The notes under the pieces were generated by a model. The model had not been told where the DNA came from. It saw nothing but the letters and a program-made list of their open reading frames with translations, and ran no database searches. Position numbers and translations under genes: made by a program. From contig JAHEGC010000001.1 of the NCBI GenBank assembly GCA_024639965.1, positions 22,660 to 74,358 of the forward strand: 51,699 bases of DNA. The letters are read 5' to 3'. Source of the stretch: Micrococcales bacterium. GTDB taxonomy: Bacteria; Actinomycetota; Actinomycetes; Actinomycetales; Microbacteriaceae. Positions within the stretch are counted from its first letter, which is position 1. Every line of letters begins with the position of its first letter. Below, piece by piece: positions 9,351 to 16,298 of this stretch.

Positions 9351-10351
9351 TGTCGTCCATCACCCAGTTCGGTAACCGCCTCTACACGGGCGAACGCAGC
9401 ATCAACTTCATCGGTCGTCGCGTGTTGTGGTACATCATCTCGTCGGCTGCCATCCTCCTCGCGGTCGGTATCACCACTCTCCGCGGCGGTTTCACCTTCG
9501 GAATCGAATTCCGCGGTGGCTCGGAGTTCCAGGTCACGAACTCCGCGAGCACATCGATTCAGACCGCCGAGGAGACGGTTCACTCCTCGGTGGGAACCGA
9601 CGCGGCCGCCAAGGTATCCATCGTCGGTGGCAGCACCGTTCGCGTGCAGACCGATCAACTCACGACGGAGCAGTCCGACGGCCTGCGCGCCGATCTCGCC
9701 GATGCCTATGGTGTGTCGATCGACGAAGTGACCCAATCCTTCATCGGGGCCACCTGGGGCGCGGACATCACCAGTCAGGCTCTCCGTGCACTGCTCATCT
9801 TCCTCGTTCTGGTCAGCGTGGTCATGTCGGCGTATTTCCGCACTTGGAAAATGTCTGTTGCCGCGATCGTTGCCGTCGTGCACGACCTCGTCATCACCGC
9901 TGCCGTTTACGGAGCGTTGGGCCTGGAGGTCACACCCGCCGCCGTCATCGGCCTCCTCACCATCCTCGGATATTCGCTCTACGACACCGTCGTCGTGTTC
10001 GACAAGATTCGTGAGAACACCGCTATCGCCTATGACGAGTCGAATCGAACGTTCGCACAGTCTGTGAACCTCGCGGTGAACCAGACACTGGTGCGATCCA
10101 TCAATACGTCCGTGGTCGCGGCACTTCCCGTGGCGTCGATTCTCTTCATCGGTTCGATGCTTCTCGGCGCAGGAACACTTCGAGACATCGCGCTCGCACT
10201 GTTCGTGGGAATTTTGTCCGGCGCATATTCGACCATCTTCATCGCGGCTCCGCTCTACGCGCAGCTGCGCGAGGGGGAGTCGGAGAGCGCCAAACAGGGC
10301 AAGCCGAAGCGTGAAGAGATCGTTAGGAACTCGTCGGGCGCGGTCCGCTAA
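9350..10351 (+). CDS. secF: Protein translocase subunit SecF
   Basis: Partner of SecD with six predicted membrane helices. In 333 residues there is an N-terminal helix (about 25-45), the diagnostic GIEFRGGSEF motif at the start of the extracytoplasmic domain, and five C-terminal helices with AVVHDLVITA and YDTVVVFDKIREN. The start at ATG 9350 shares one base with the secD stop, so expression should be coupled. The tail is charged (ESAKQGKPKREE). Confidence 0.95.
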   Translation: MSSITQFGNRLYTGERSINFIGRRVLWYIISSAAILLAVGITTLRGGFTFGIEFRGGSEFQVTNSASTSIQTAEETVHSSVGTDAAAKVSIVGGSTVRVQTDQLTTEQSDGLRADLADAYGVSIDEVTQSFIGATWGADITSQALRALLIFLVLVSVVMSAYFRTWKMSVAAIVAVVHDLVITAAVYGALGLEVTPAAVIGLLTILGYSLYDTVVVFDKIRENTAIAYDESNRTFAQSVNLAVNQTLVRSINTSVVAALPVASILFIGSMLLGAGTLRDIALALFVGILSGAYSTIFIAAPLYAQLREGESESAKQGKPKREEIVRNSSGAVR

Positions 10352-10362
10352 TTCGGCTCGCC

Positions 10363-10380
10363 TACACTGAGGAGTAGGAG
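10363..10380 (+). promoter_or_regulatory. Putative rel -10 box and Shine-Dalgarno site
   Basis: TACACT at 10363-10368 has the TANNNT form; the purine-rich stretch ending in AGGAG (10376-10380) is six bases before ATG 10387. No -35 hexamer is clear. It would uncouple rel from the secretion genes. Confidence 0.35.
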
Positions 10381-10386
10381 GGCGCT

Positions 10387-12648
10387 ATGTCGGAACCGCA
10401 GAATACGGGGGCTCTTTCCCGTTTTGCGCTACTACCGCGCCTGTTCTCTCGGTCTGAAACCGGGGGAGTGCTCGAGAAAATCCTTCGCTCGCTCAAACAA
10501 TCCAATCCTCGCGCAGATGTAGCCGTGGTCGAACGGGCCTATCAAGTTGCGAAAAGAGCCCACGAGGGCCAACTTCGCCGTTCGGGAGAGCAGTACATCA
10601 CCCACCCTCTTGCCGTTGCTGAGATTCTGTGCGAGCTCGGGATCGGCACGAAAACCATCGCGGCGGCACTCCTCCACGACACGGTTGAAGACACTCCCTA
10701 CACACTCGATGACGTGCGCCGAGATTTTGGCGATGAAATCGCGCTTCTCGTGGACGGTGTCACCAAACTCGACAAACTGAAGTACGGCGACGACGCTCAA
10801 GCCGAAACAGTGCGCAAGATGGTGGTGGCGATGTCGCGCGATATCCGGGTGATCCTCATCAAACTCGCCGATCGACTCCATAATGCACGAACCTGGGGAT
10901 TTGTCGACCCAGCATCGGCCGAACGCAAGGCGCGCGAGACCCTGGAAATCTATGCGCCGCTCGCACATCGGCTCGGTATCCAGACGATCAAGTGGGAGTT
11001 GGAAGATCTGTCCTTTGCGGTTCTTCACCCCAAGTTGTACGTCGAAATCGACTCGCTAGTGCGGGAACGTACACCCGAGAGTGAACGGTTCGTCAACGAC
11101 ATCATCGACCAGATTGCGAGCGACCTGAAATCCGCGCGGGTCAAAGCACAGGTGATGGGTCGCCAAAAACAGCACTATTCGATCTACCAAAAGATGATTC
11201 GCCAATCACGCGACTTCCAGGACATCTACGATCTCACCGGTGTTCGCATTCTTGTCGCCTCGATCCGCGATTGTTACGCGGCACTCGGAGCGGTCCACGC
11301 CCGCTGGAATCCAATGCCCGGTCGATTCAAGGACTACATCGCGACGCCGAAGTTCAACCTGTACCAGTCGCTCCACACCACGGTGTTCGGTCCCGACGGC
11401 AAGGCGGTCGAGATTCAGATTCGCACGTACGACATGCACAAACGTGCAGAATACGGCGTCGCCGCACATTGGAAGTATAAGGAGCGACAAACGCTCGGCC
11501 TGTCATCGAAGTCGAACGACGAGATGCTTCCCGACGAGAACATGGCGTGGCTCGCACACATCACGGACTGGGAGGCGGAAACCGAGGACCCGTCGGAGTT
11601 CCTCGACACCCTTCGGTACGAGATCGGTGCCAAAGAGGTTTATGTCTTCACACCCAAGGGCAGGGTGATCGGTCTGACCGCTGGTGCAACTCCTGTCGAT
11701 TTCGCCTACGCGGTTCACACCGAAATCGGCAACCGCGTGATGGGCTCGAAGGTCAACGGACGGTTGGTGCCACTCGACACGCAACTCGGCTCGGGGGACA
11801 CCGTGGAGGTTCTCACCTCGAAAAACCCGGACGCCGGGCCGAGCCAGGACTGGCTTAACTTTGTGACGACCCAGCGCGCGCGATCGAAAATTCGCGGTTG
11901 GTTCACCAAGGAGCGTCGCGATGAGGCCATCGAGAGCGGTCGCGACGCACTCGCGAAGGTGGTTCGCAAGAAGAATCTCAGCCTCACGCGGGTGCTTTCC
12001 GCACAGAACCTCACGTCGGTCGCGACCGCGCTCAAGTTCGAAAATGTCGAGGCGCTTTACGCGGCGCTCGGTGAGGGTCACGTATCGACCCAGTCAGTCC
12101 TCGAAAAGATCATGGCAATCGTGCGCGATCACGAGAGCGACGAGGACGCCGACAACTTCATCGTGCCCACGAAGAAGCCCACCATGGGCGGCACCAGCGA
12201 TTCGGGTGTGTTGGTGAGGGGTGCGGCCGACATCCTCGTGAAACTCGCGAAGTGTTGCACGCCGGTACCCGGCGACGACATCGTCGGTTTCATCACCCGC
12301 GGCAACGGTGTGTCGGTCCACCGCGGAGATTGCCCGAATGTCAAGGGCTTCGACGGCGAGTTAGAGCGCATGATCGAGGTCGAGTGGGCTGGCACCTCTC
12401 AGGGCGTCTTCCGAGTTCACATTCAGGTCGAGGCGCTCGACCGGTCGGGGCTGCTCTCGGACATCACCCGCGTGCTCTCGGAACACCACGTCAACATCCT
12501 CACCGCAACGGTGCAAACCGACTCTCAACGCTTGGCGACGTCGCGATTCGTGTTCGAAATGTCCGATACAACCCATCTGGATCGCGTGCTTCAAGCGGTA
12601 CGGCGAATCGATGCCGTCTACGACGTCTACCGCGTGAACGCGGGGTAG
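10387..12648 (+). CDS. relA: Bifunctional (p)ppGpp synthetase/hydrolase Rel
   Basis: Stringent-response enzyme that makes and degrades (p)ppGpp on the ribosome. The 753 residues contain the HD hydrolase domain with intact LLHDTVEDT (residues about 95-103), the synthetase domain with RFKDYIATPKFNLYQSLHTT (RXKD form, as in bifunctional Rel), a TGS domain (VYVFTPKGRVIGL), the conserved-cysteine region (KCCTPVPGD) and a C-terminal ACT domain. Both halves look active. It converges on the DUF349 gene with three bases between the stops. Confidence 0.97.
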   Translation: MSEPQNTGALSRFALLPRLFSRSETGGVLEKILRSLKQSNPRADVAVVERAYQVAKRAHEGQLRRSGEQYITHPLAVAEILCELGIGTKTIAAALLHDTVEDTPYTLDDVRRDFGDEIALLVDGVTKLDKLKYGDDAQAETVRKMVVAMSRDIRVILIKLADRLHNARTWGFVDPASAERKARETLEIYAPLAHRLGIQTIKWELEDLSFAVLHPKLYVEIDSLVRERTPESERFVNDIIDQIASDLKSARVKAQVMGRQKQHYSIYQKMIRQSRDFQDIYDLTGVRILVASIRDCYAALGAVHARWNPMPGRFKDYIATPKFNLYQSLHTTVFGPDGKAVEIQIRTYDMHKRAEYGVAAHWKYKERQTLGLSSKSNDEMLPDENMAWLAHITDWEAETEDPSEFLDTLRYEIGAKEVYVFTPKGRVIGLTAGATPVDFAYAVHTEIGNRVMGSKVNGRLVPLDTQLGSGDTVEVLTSKNPDAGPSQDWLNFVTTQRARSKIRGWFTKERRDEAIESGRDALAKVVRKKNLSLTRVLSAQNLTSVATALKFENVEALYAALGEGHVSTQSVLEKIMAIVRDHESDEDADNFIVPTKKPTMGGTSDSGVLVRGAADILVKLAKCCTPVPGDDIVGFITRGNGVSVHRGDCPNVKGFDGELERMIEVEWAGTSQGVFRVHIQVEALDRSGLLSDITRVLSEHHVNILTATVQTDSQRLATSRFVFEMSDTTHLDRVLQAVRRIDAVYDVYRVNAG

Positions 12649-12651
12649 CCT

Positions 12652-13848
12652 CTAGCCGATTGCGGAGAGCCAATCGCGCTTTGCCGCGATTTCGGCTTCG
12701 ATCGCCGACTTTTCGGCGGGAGTTCCGGCAGCCTTGGCCTTCGTTTCGAGATCCGCAATCGCGGACTCGACCTGTGCGGCAAAACCCTCTCGGAGAGCCA
12801 CCTTGGCGGGGTTGGTGCGGTCGAGGTGCTCAGCTTCGAGTGCACGGACGTGCTTTTCGATGGCACGCCAAGAATCGTTGATTCGACGTTCATCCGCCCG
12901 TGCGACCTGTCCGATTCCGTCCCACTTGGTTCGCAGTTCACGGAACTTCTTTTTCGCGGACTCCACCTCGGTGTCCTTCACGATGCCCGCGTATTCCGAC
13001 AGGAGGGCATCTTTCGCTGCGAGATTGGTGTTCCACTCTTCAGCGCCGGCGCTGTACAGAACGTCACCCGCCGCTTTGAAGCGGTCCCACAGTTGATTGT
13101 CGAGTTGGCGACCGGCGCGCGGAGCCTTCTTCCAATCCTCCAGAAGACGACGGTATTCCCCGATACCGTCCGCACCCCGAGGAGCGAGCGCCTCCGCCTT
13201 TTCGCAGAGTACTGTTTTCGCGCTCTTCGCTTCCTTATCGGCCGCGTGCTTCCCTTGGAAATATGTGCGCTGAGCTTTGTCGAAAGTGTTGCGAGCTGTC
13301 TTGAAGCGGTTCCACAGTTCATCGGCAATTTTCTTGGGCACTCGGAACTGTTGCTTCTGTTCGTTCTTCCACGCCTCGAAGAGGTCGGCGAATTCCTTCT
13401 GAGCGTTACGCCAGTGAATATCGCCCGAAATAAGTGCAGCAATCGCTTCGGCACGGTCCACAATGGCCGTCCGAGCGGCAATCGTAACCTCGATCGCCTC
13501 CTTGGAAGCCGCGTCCTGCTTCTCTTTGAGCCCGGCGATACCTTCGGCAATCGCAGCAACGCGCGCGCGCAAAGTCGGGATATCACCGACGGCGTGAGGC
13601 TCGGTCAACGCGACAACGAGAACCTCGACGGCCTTCTGAATGTCCCGCGCCGAGGCGTGGGCTTTCGAACGTTGTTCGAGGAGGGACACTTGGGCTTCGA
13701 GATCCGCGTAGCGCGTTTCGAAGAGCGCCAGGGCCTCCTCGGGGGATGCGGCGTCGACGACCTGGCCGACGTTTCGCCAGCCTCCGTCGTTGACGGAGAC
13801 GGTCCCATCGGCGTCTACACGACCCCACTTGTTCTTGGATTCAGCCAC
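12652..13848 (-). CDS. DUF349 domain-containing protein
   Basis: The only reverse-strand gene here. It encodes 398 residues, almost entirely helical and charged, with repeated DUF349-type units, each with a spaced Trp/Arg/Phe pattern (for example FEAWKNEQKQ..ELWNRFKTARNTFDKAQRTYF and LEDWKKAPRAGRQLDNQLWDRFKAAGDVLY). No membrane segment or catalytic motif is seen, and the molecular function of the family is not established. The GTG at 13848 was chosen (protein starts VAESKNKWGRVD); a reading from 13863 adds five residues. TACGCT lies six bases upstream of the GTG, a leaderless pattern, and there is no Shine-Dalgarno site. Confidence 0.88.
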   Translation of the reverse strand: MAESKNKWGRVDADGTVSVNDGGWRNVGQVVDAASPEEALALFETRYADLEAQVSLLEQRSKAHASARDIQKAVEVLVVALTEPHAVGDIPTLRARVAAIAEGIAGLKEKQDAASKEAIEVTIAARTAIVDRAEAIAALISGDIHWRNAQKEFADLFEAWKNEQKQQFRVPKKIADELWNRFKTARNTFDKAQRTYFQGKHAADKEAKSAKTVLCEKAEALAPRGADGIGEYRRLLEDWKKAPRAGRQLDNQLWDRFKAAGDVLYSAGAEEWNTNLAAKDALLSEYAGIVKDTEVESAKKKFRELRTKWDGIGQVARADERRINDSWRAIEKHVRALEAEHLDRTNPAKVALREGFAAQVESAIADLETKAKAAGTPAEKSAIEAEIAAKRDWLSAIG

Positions 13849-13922
13849 CCGACAAGCGTACACAGGGGCGACGCGTCACGCATACCAATCGGCAGGCGAC
13901 CTCCGCGCCTATCATGGGGAAG
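13849..13922. promoter_or_regulatory. Divergent promoter region between DUF349 gene and rarA
   Basis: On the reverse strand TACGCT (13860-13855) is six bases before GTG 13848. On the forward strand TATCAT (13910-13915) is seven bases before GTG 13923. Both fit TANNNT -10 boxes of leaderless transcripts; neither gene has a Shine-Dalgarno site. -35 hexamers are not recognisable. Confidence 0.45.
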
Positions 13923-15224
13923 GTGCTGGGTGAAAAATCGTTGTTCGCGGGCGCGGGCCCGCTGGCGGTTCGCATGCGTCCGACGTCAATCGATGAGGTC
14001 GTCGGTCAGCAGCATTTGCTGGGAAGCGGTTCTCCTCTCCGGCACCTTGCCACTCCCGACGCATCGAGTGGCGTGTCCGTCATACTCTGGGGGCCGGCCG
14101 GTACGGGTAAGACAACACTGGCGCACGTCGTAGCTCGGTCGTCCCACCGACGCTTCGTCGAACTTTCCGCGGTTACGGCGGGTGTTCGAGACGTCCGCGC
14201 GGTGATGGAGGAGGCCCTGTCGCGAACGAGCGATGGCGGTGAACCGACTTTGTTGTTTCTCGACGAAATCCATCGCTTCACGAAAGCTCAGCAGGACGCG
14301 CTTCTTCCCGGGGTCGAAAACGGATGGGTCACGCTCATCGCCGCGACCACGGAGAACCCCTCGTTCAGTGTCATCACGCCGTTGCTCTCACGCTCACTCC
14401 TCCTCACCCTGCATCCACTCACCGATGAGGACGTGGCCAGCGTCATCGACCGAGCAGTCGTGGCGCCCCAGGGGTTGGCGGGAACCGTGTCGATCGACGA
14501 CACAGCACGAGCCGCTGTCGTGCGTCTATCGAGCGGAGACGCGCGTCGCGCGCTGACCGCGCTCGAGGCGGCCGCCAACATGGTGGGCAAAGGAGGCGTG
14601 ATCACCGATGCCGTCGTCGCGGAAGCCAGCGATCGGGCTCTTCTTCGATACGACCGCGACGGCGACGAGCACTACGACGTCATCAGCGCGTTCATCAAAT
14701 CGGTGCGGGGGAGCGATGTCGACGCGGCGTTGCATTACCTCGCGCGCATGATCGAGGCCGGCGAGGACCCCCGGTTTATCGCTCGTCGCATCATTATTCT
14801 TGCCGCTGAGGATATCGGAGTGGCTGACCCGTCGTGCCTCACCATCGCCGTTGCGGCGGCGGACGCGGTGCAGTTCATCGGCATGCCGGAGGGTCGCATT
14901 CCCCTCGCCGAGGCCACCATTCACCTCGCGCTCGCCCCGAAATCCAATACGGTGATCGCCGCAATCGACTCCGCGATTGCTGATGTGCGCGCCGGCAACT
15001 TTGCTCCCGTGCCCCGGCACCTTCGGGACGCCCATTACGTTGGCGCGAAAAAGTTGGACCACGGCAAAGGCTACAAGTACCCCCACAATCTTCCCGGGGG
15101 CATCGCCGCGCAGTCCTATCGAGACGGAAACGACGCGATTTACTACGTGCCGAGTGGTCACGGTCGTGAACAGGAGCTCCGTGAGCGTCTCGAACGGATT
15201 CGGACCGCGCTCGACGGTTCGTGA
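13923..15224 (+). CDS. rarA: Replication-associated recombination protein RarA (MgsA)
   Basis: AAA+ ATPase acting at stalled replication forks. It shows Walker A GPAGTGKTT, Walker B LLFLDEIHRF, sensor 1 IAATTENPSF, the RARA-type C-terminal part (IARRIIILAAEDIGVADP) and the end motif YPHNLPGGI. GTG 13923 gives 433 residues and fits the leaderless -10 box; ATG 13914 would add three residues but lies within that hexamer. It is divergent from the DUF349 gene. Confidence 0.94.
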   Translation: MLGEKSLFAGAGPLAVRMRPTSIDEVVGQQHLLGSGSPLRHLATPDASSGVSVILWGPAGTGKTTLAHVVARSSHRRFVELSAVTAGVRDVRAVMEEALSRTSDGGEPTLLFLDEIHRFTKAQQDALLPGVENGWVTLIAATTENPSFSVITPLLSRSLLLTLHPLTDEDVASVIDRAVVAPQGLAGTVSIDDTARAAVVRLSSGDARRALTALEAAANMVGKGGVITDAVVAEASDRALLRYDRDGDEHYDVISAFIKSVRGSDVDAALHYLARMIEAGEDPRFIARRIIILAAEDIGVADPSCLTIAVAAADAVQFIGMPEGRIPLAEATIHLALAPKSNTVIAAIDSAIADVRAGNFAPVPRHLRDAHYVGAKKLDHGKGYKYPHNLPGGIAAQSYRDGNDAIYYVPSGHGREQELRERLERIRTALDGS

Positions 15225-15393
15225 ATGGTGAATCCACAGCGATTCTGTTAGGGTTTCAATACCACTTGTGGTGATGAGCGTGCGGCTGCGTTCCCATCGC
15301 GAGATACGGTGCCTTTAGCCGGCGTCGGCCCCTCTAGTTTTCTCCCCTTTGTCGGGGGAGTTGCCCGTTGTAACCATTCACGTAAAGGACACT
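15225..15393 (+). promoter_or_regulatory. rpsD leader with promoter-like hexamer and hairpins
   Basis: TAGGGT at 15249-15254 could be a -10 box; TGGTGA at 15226-15231 is a poor -35 at 17 bases. The predicted transcript would begin at a perfect small palindrome ACCAC-TT-GTGGT (15261-15272). A second hairpin CTCCCC...GGGGAG occupies 15342-15360, and AAAGGA (15384-15389) is the ribosome binding site. S4 is known to repress its own mRNA in other bacteria, so this 140-base leader may be an S4 target; the fold here is not one I recognise. Confidence 0.4.
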
Positions 15394-16023
15394 ATGTCTG
15401 ACAAGAACCGCACTCGCGCGAAGGTTCGCCTTTCGCGTGCACTGGGAATTCCGCTGACGCCGAAAGCCGCTCGCTTGATGGGCGAGGGCGCGTTCCCTCC
15501 CGGTCAGCACGGCCGAACCAAGCGCAAATCCGAGGGCGACTTTGCTCTCCGCCTTCGCGAGAAGCAGCGCCTTCGTGCCCAGTACAACATTCGCGAAGCC
15601 CAGATGCGCAACACCTTCAACGAGGCACGCCGCACGCAAGGCCTCACGGGTGAGAACCTCGTCGAACTCCTCGAGATGCGCCTCGACGCACTCGTGCTCC
15701 GTTCGGGATTCGCGCGCACCTCGGCGCAGGCGCGCCAGATGGTCGTGCACCGCCACATCCTTGTCGACGGACACATCGTCGATCGTCCGTCGTTCCGTGT
15801 CAAGCCAGGCCAGATGATCCACGTCAAGGAACGTAGCGAGGCCACCCCGTTGTTCCAGGACGCCGCCATCGGTGTTCACCGCGACGTACTTCCCCAGGTT
15901 CCCGAGTACCTCGACGTTTCTCTCGAGAAGCTGCAGTCGCGACTCGTTCGTCGTCCGAAGCGCGCCGAGGTCCCCGTGACCTGCGATGTTCAGCTCGTCG
16001 TCGAGTATTACGCAGCCCGCTAA
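15394..16023 (+). CDS. rpsD: 30S ribosomal protein S4
   Basis: Primary 16S rRNA-binding protein of the small-subunit body. It has 209 residues from ATG 15394, with AAAGGA five bases upstream. Visible are GQHG(R)TKRKSEGDF, the S4 RNA-binding domain (LRSGFARTSAQARQMVVHRHILVDGHIVDRPSF) and the C-terminal VVEYYAAR. There is no N-terminal CxxC zinc site, so it is the zinc-free form. A strong hairpin terminator follows. An upstream GTG in frame at 15349 would add 15 residues without homology and has been rejected. Confidence 0.97.
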   Translation: MSDKNRTRAKVRLSRALGIPLTPKAARLMGEGAFPPGQHGRTKRKSEGDFALRLREKQRLRAQYNIREAQMRNTFNEARRTQGLTGENLVELLEMRLDALVLRSGFARTSAQARQMVVHRHILVDGHIVDRPSFRVKPGQMIHVKERSEATPLFQDAAIGVHRDVLPQVPEYLDVSLEKLQSRLVRRPKRAEVPVTCDVQLVVEYYAAR

Positions 16024-16067
16024 AGCCCAACCGAAAGGGGTGGGCTCACACGAGTCCGCCCCTTTCG
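16024..16067 (+). terminator. rpsD hairpin terminator with an alternative fold
   Basis: CGAAAGGGG at 16032-16040 pairs perfectly with CCCCTTTCG at 16059-16067, and the inner part continues with GG/CC and CTC/GAG around an ACAC loop. An alternative hairpin pairs AGCCCA (16024-16029) with TGGGCT (16041-16046); the two cannot form together. There is no T-run after the stem, which is common in actinobacterial terminators. Confidence 0.65.
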
Positions 16068-16075
16068 CATTCCCG

Positions 16076-16098
16076 TAAACTTGTGGAGACCCAAGGAG
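16076..16098 (+). promoter_or_regulatory. Putative -10 box and Shine-Dalgarno site for the small gene and alaS
   Basis: TAAACT at 16076-16081 follows the terminator. AAGGAG at 16093-16098 is five bases before ATG 16104. No clear -35 hexamer (the expected place is in the terminator stem). Confidence 0.4.
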
Positions 16099-16103
16099 AG
16101 TTC

Positions 16104-16292
16104 ATGAAGTCGTTCGGATGGTTCGTTGTCGGTGTCGTATCCGGTCTTGTCGCAGGCCACCAGGTCGCCAAGACGCCCGCGGGCAAGGCTATTGTCGCCG
16201 AACTGACCGCGATCGGTCGCGAATTCACGAACGGCGTCAAGGAGGGTTACGCGGAGGGTTCCGCGAAACCCATTCCCAAGGCGAAGTCGTAG
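16104..16292 (+). CDS. Small single-span membrane protein, unknown function
   Basis: A 62-residue protein starting MKSFGWFVVGVVSGLVAG: one N-terminal membrane helix (about residues 3-18), then an amphipathic stretch and a basic C-terminus ending PKAKS. ATG 16104 was chosen because of AAGGAG five bases upstream. It sits where many actinobacteria have a short membrane protein of the DUF6167 kind between rpsD and alaS; the match is by position and topology only, and this version is shorter. The neighbouring DUF948 gene often found there is absent. It ends six bases before alaS. Confidence 0.75.
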   Translation: MKSFGWFVVGVVSGLVAGHQVAKTPAGKAIVAELTAIGREFTNGVKEGYAEGSAKPIPKAKS

Positions 16293-16298
16293 CGCACG

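Noticed and set aside
12826-14133. 435-codon forward open frame opposite the DUF349 gene
   Set aside because: Runs antisense to DUF349 and then into rarA in another frame; its sequence resembles no family.
15349-15393. 15-residue N-terminal extension of S4
   Set aside because: Translates the leader hairpin; AAAGGA directly precedes ATG 15394 and S4 homology begins there.
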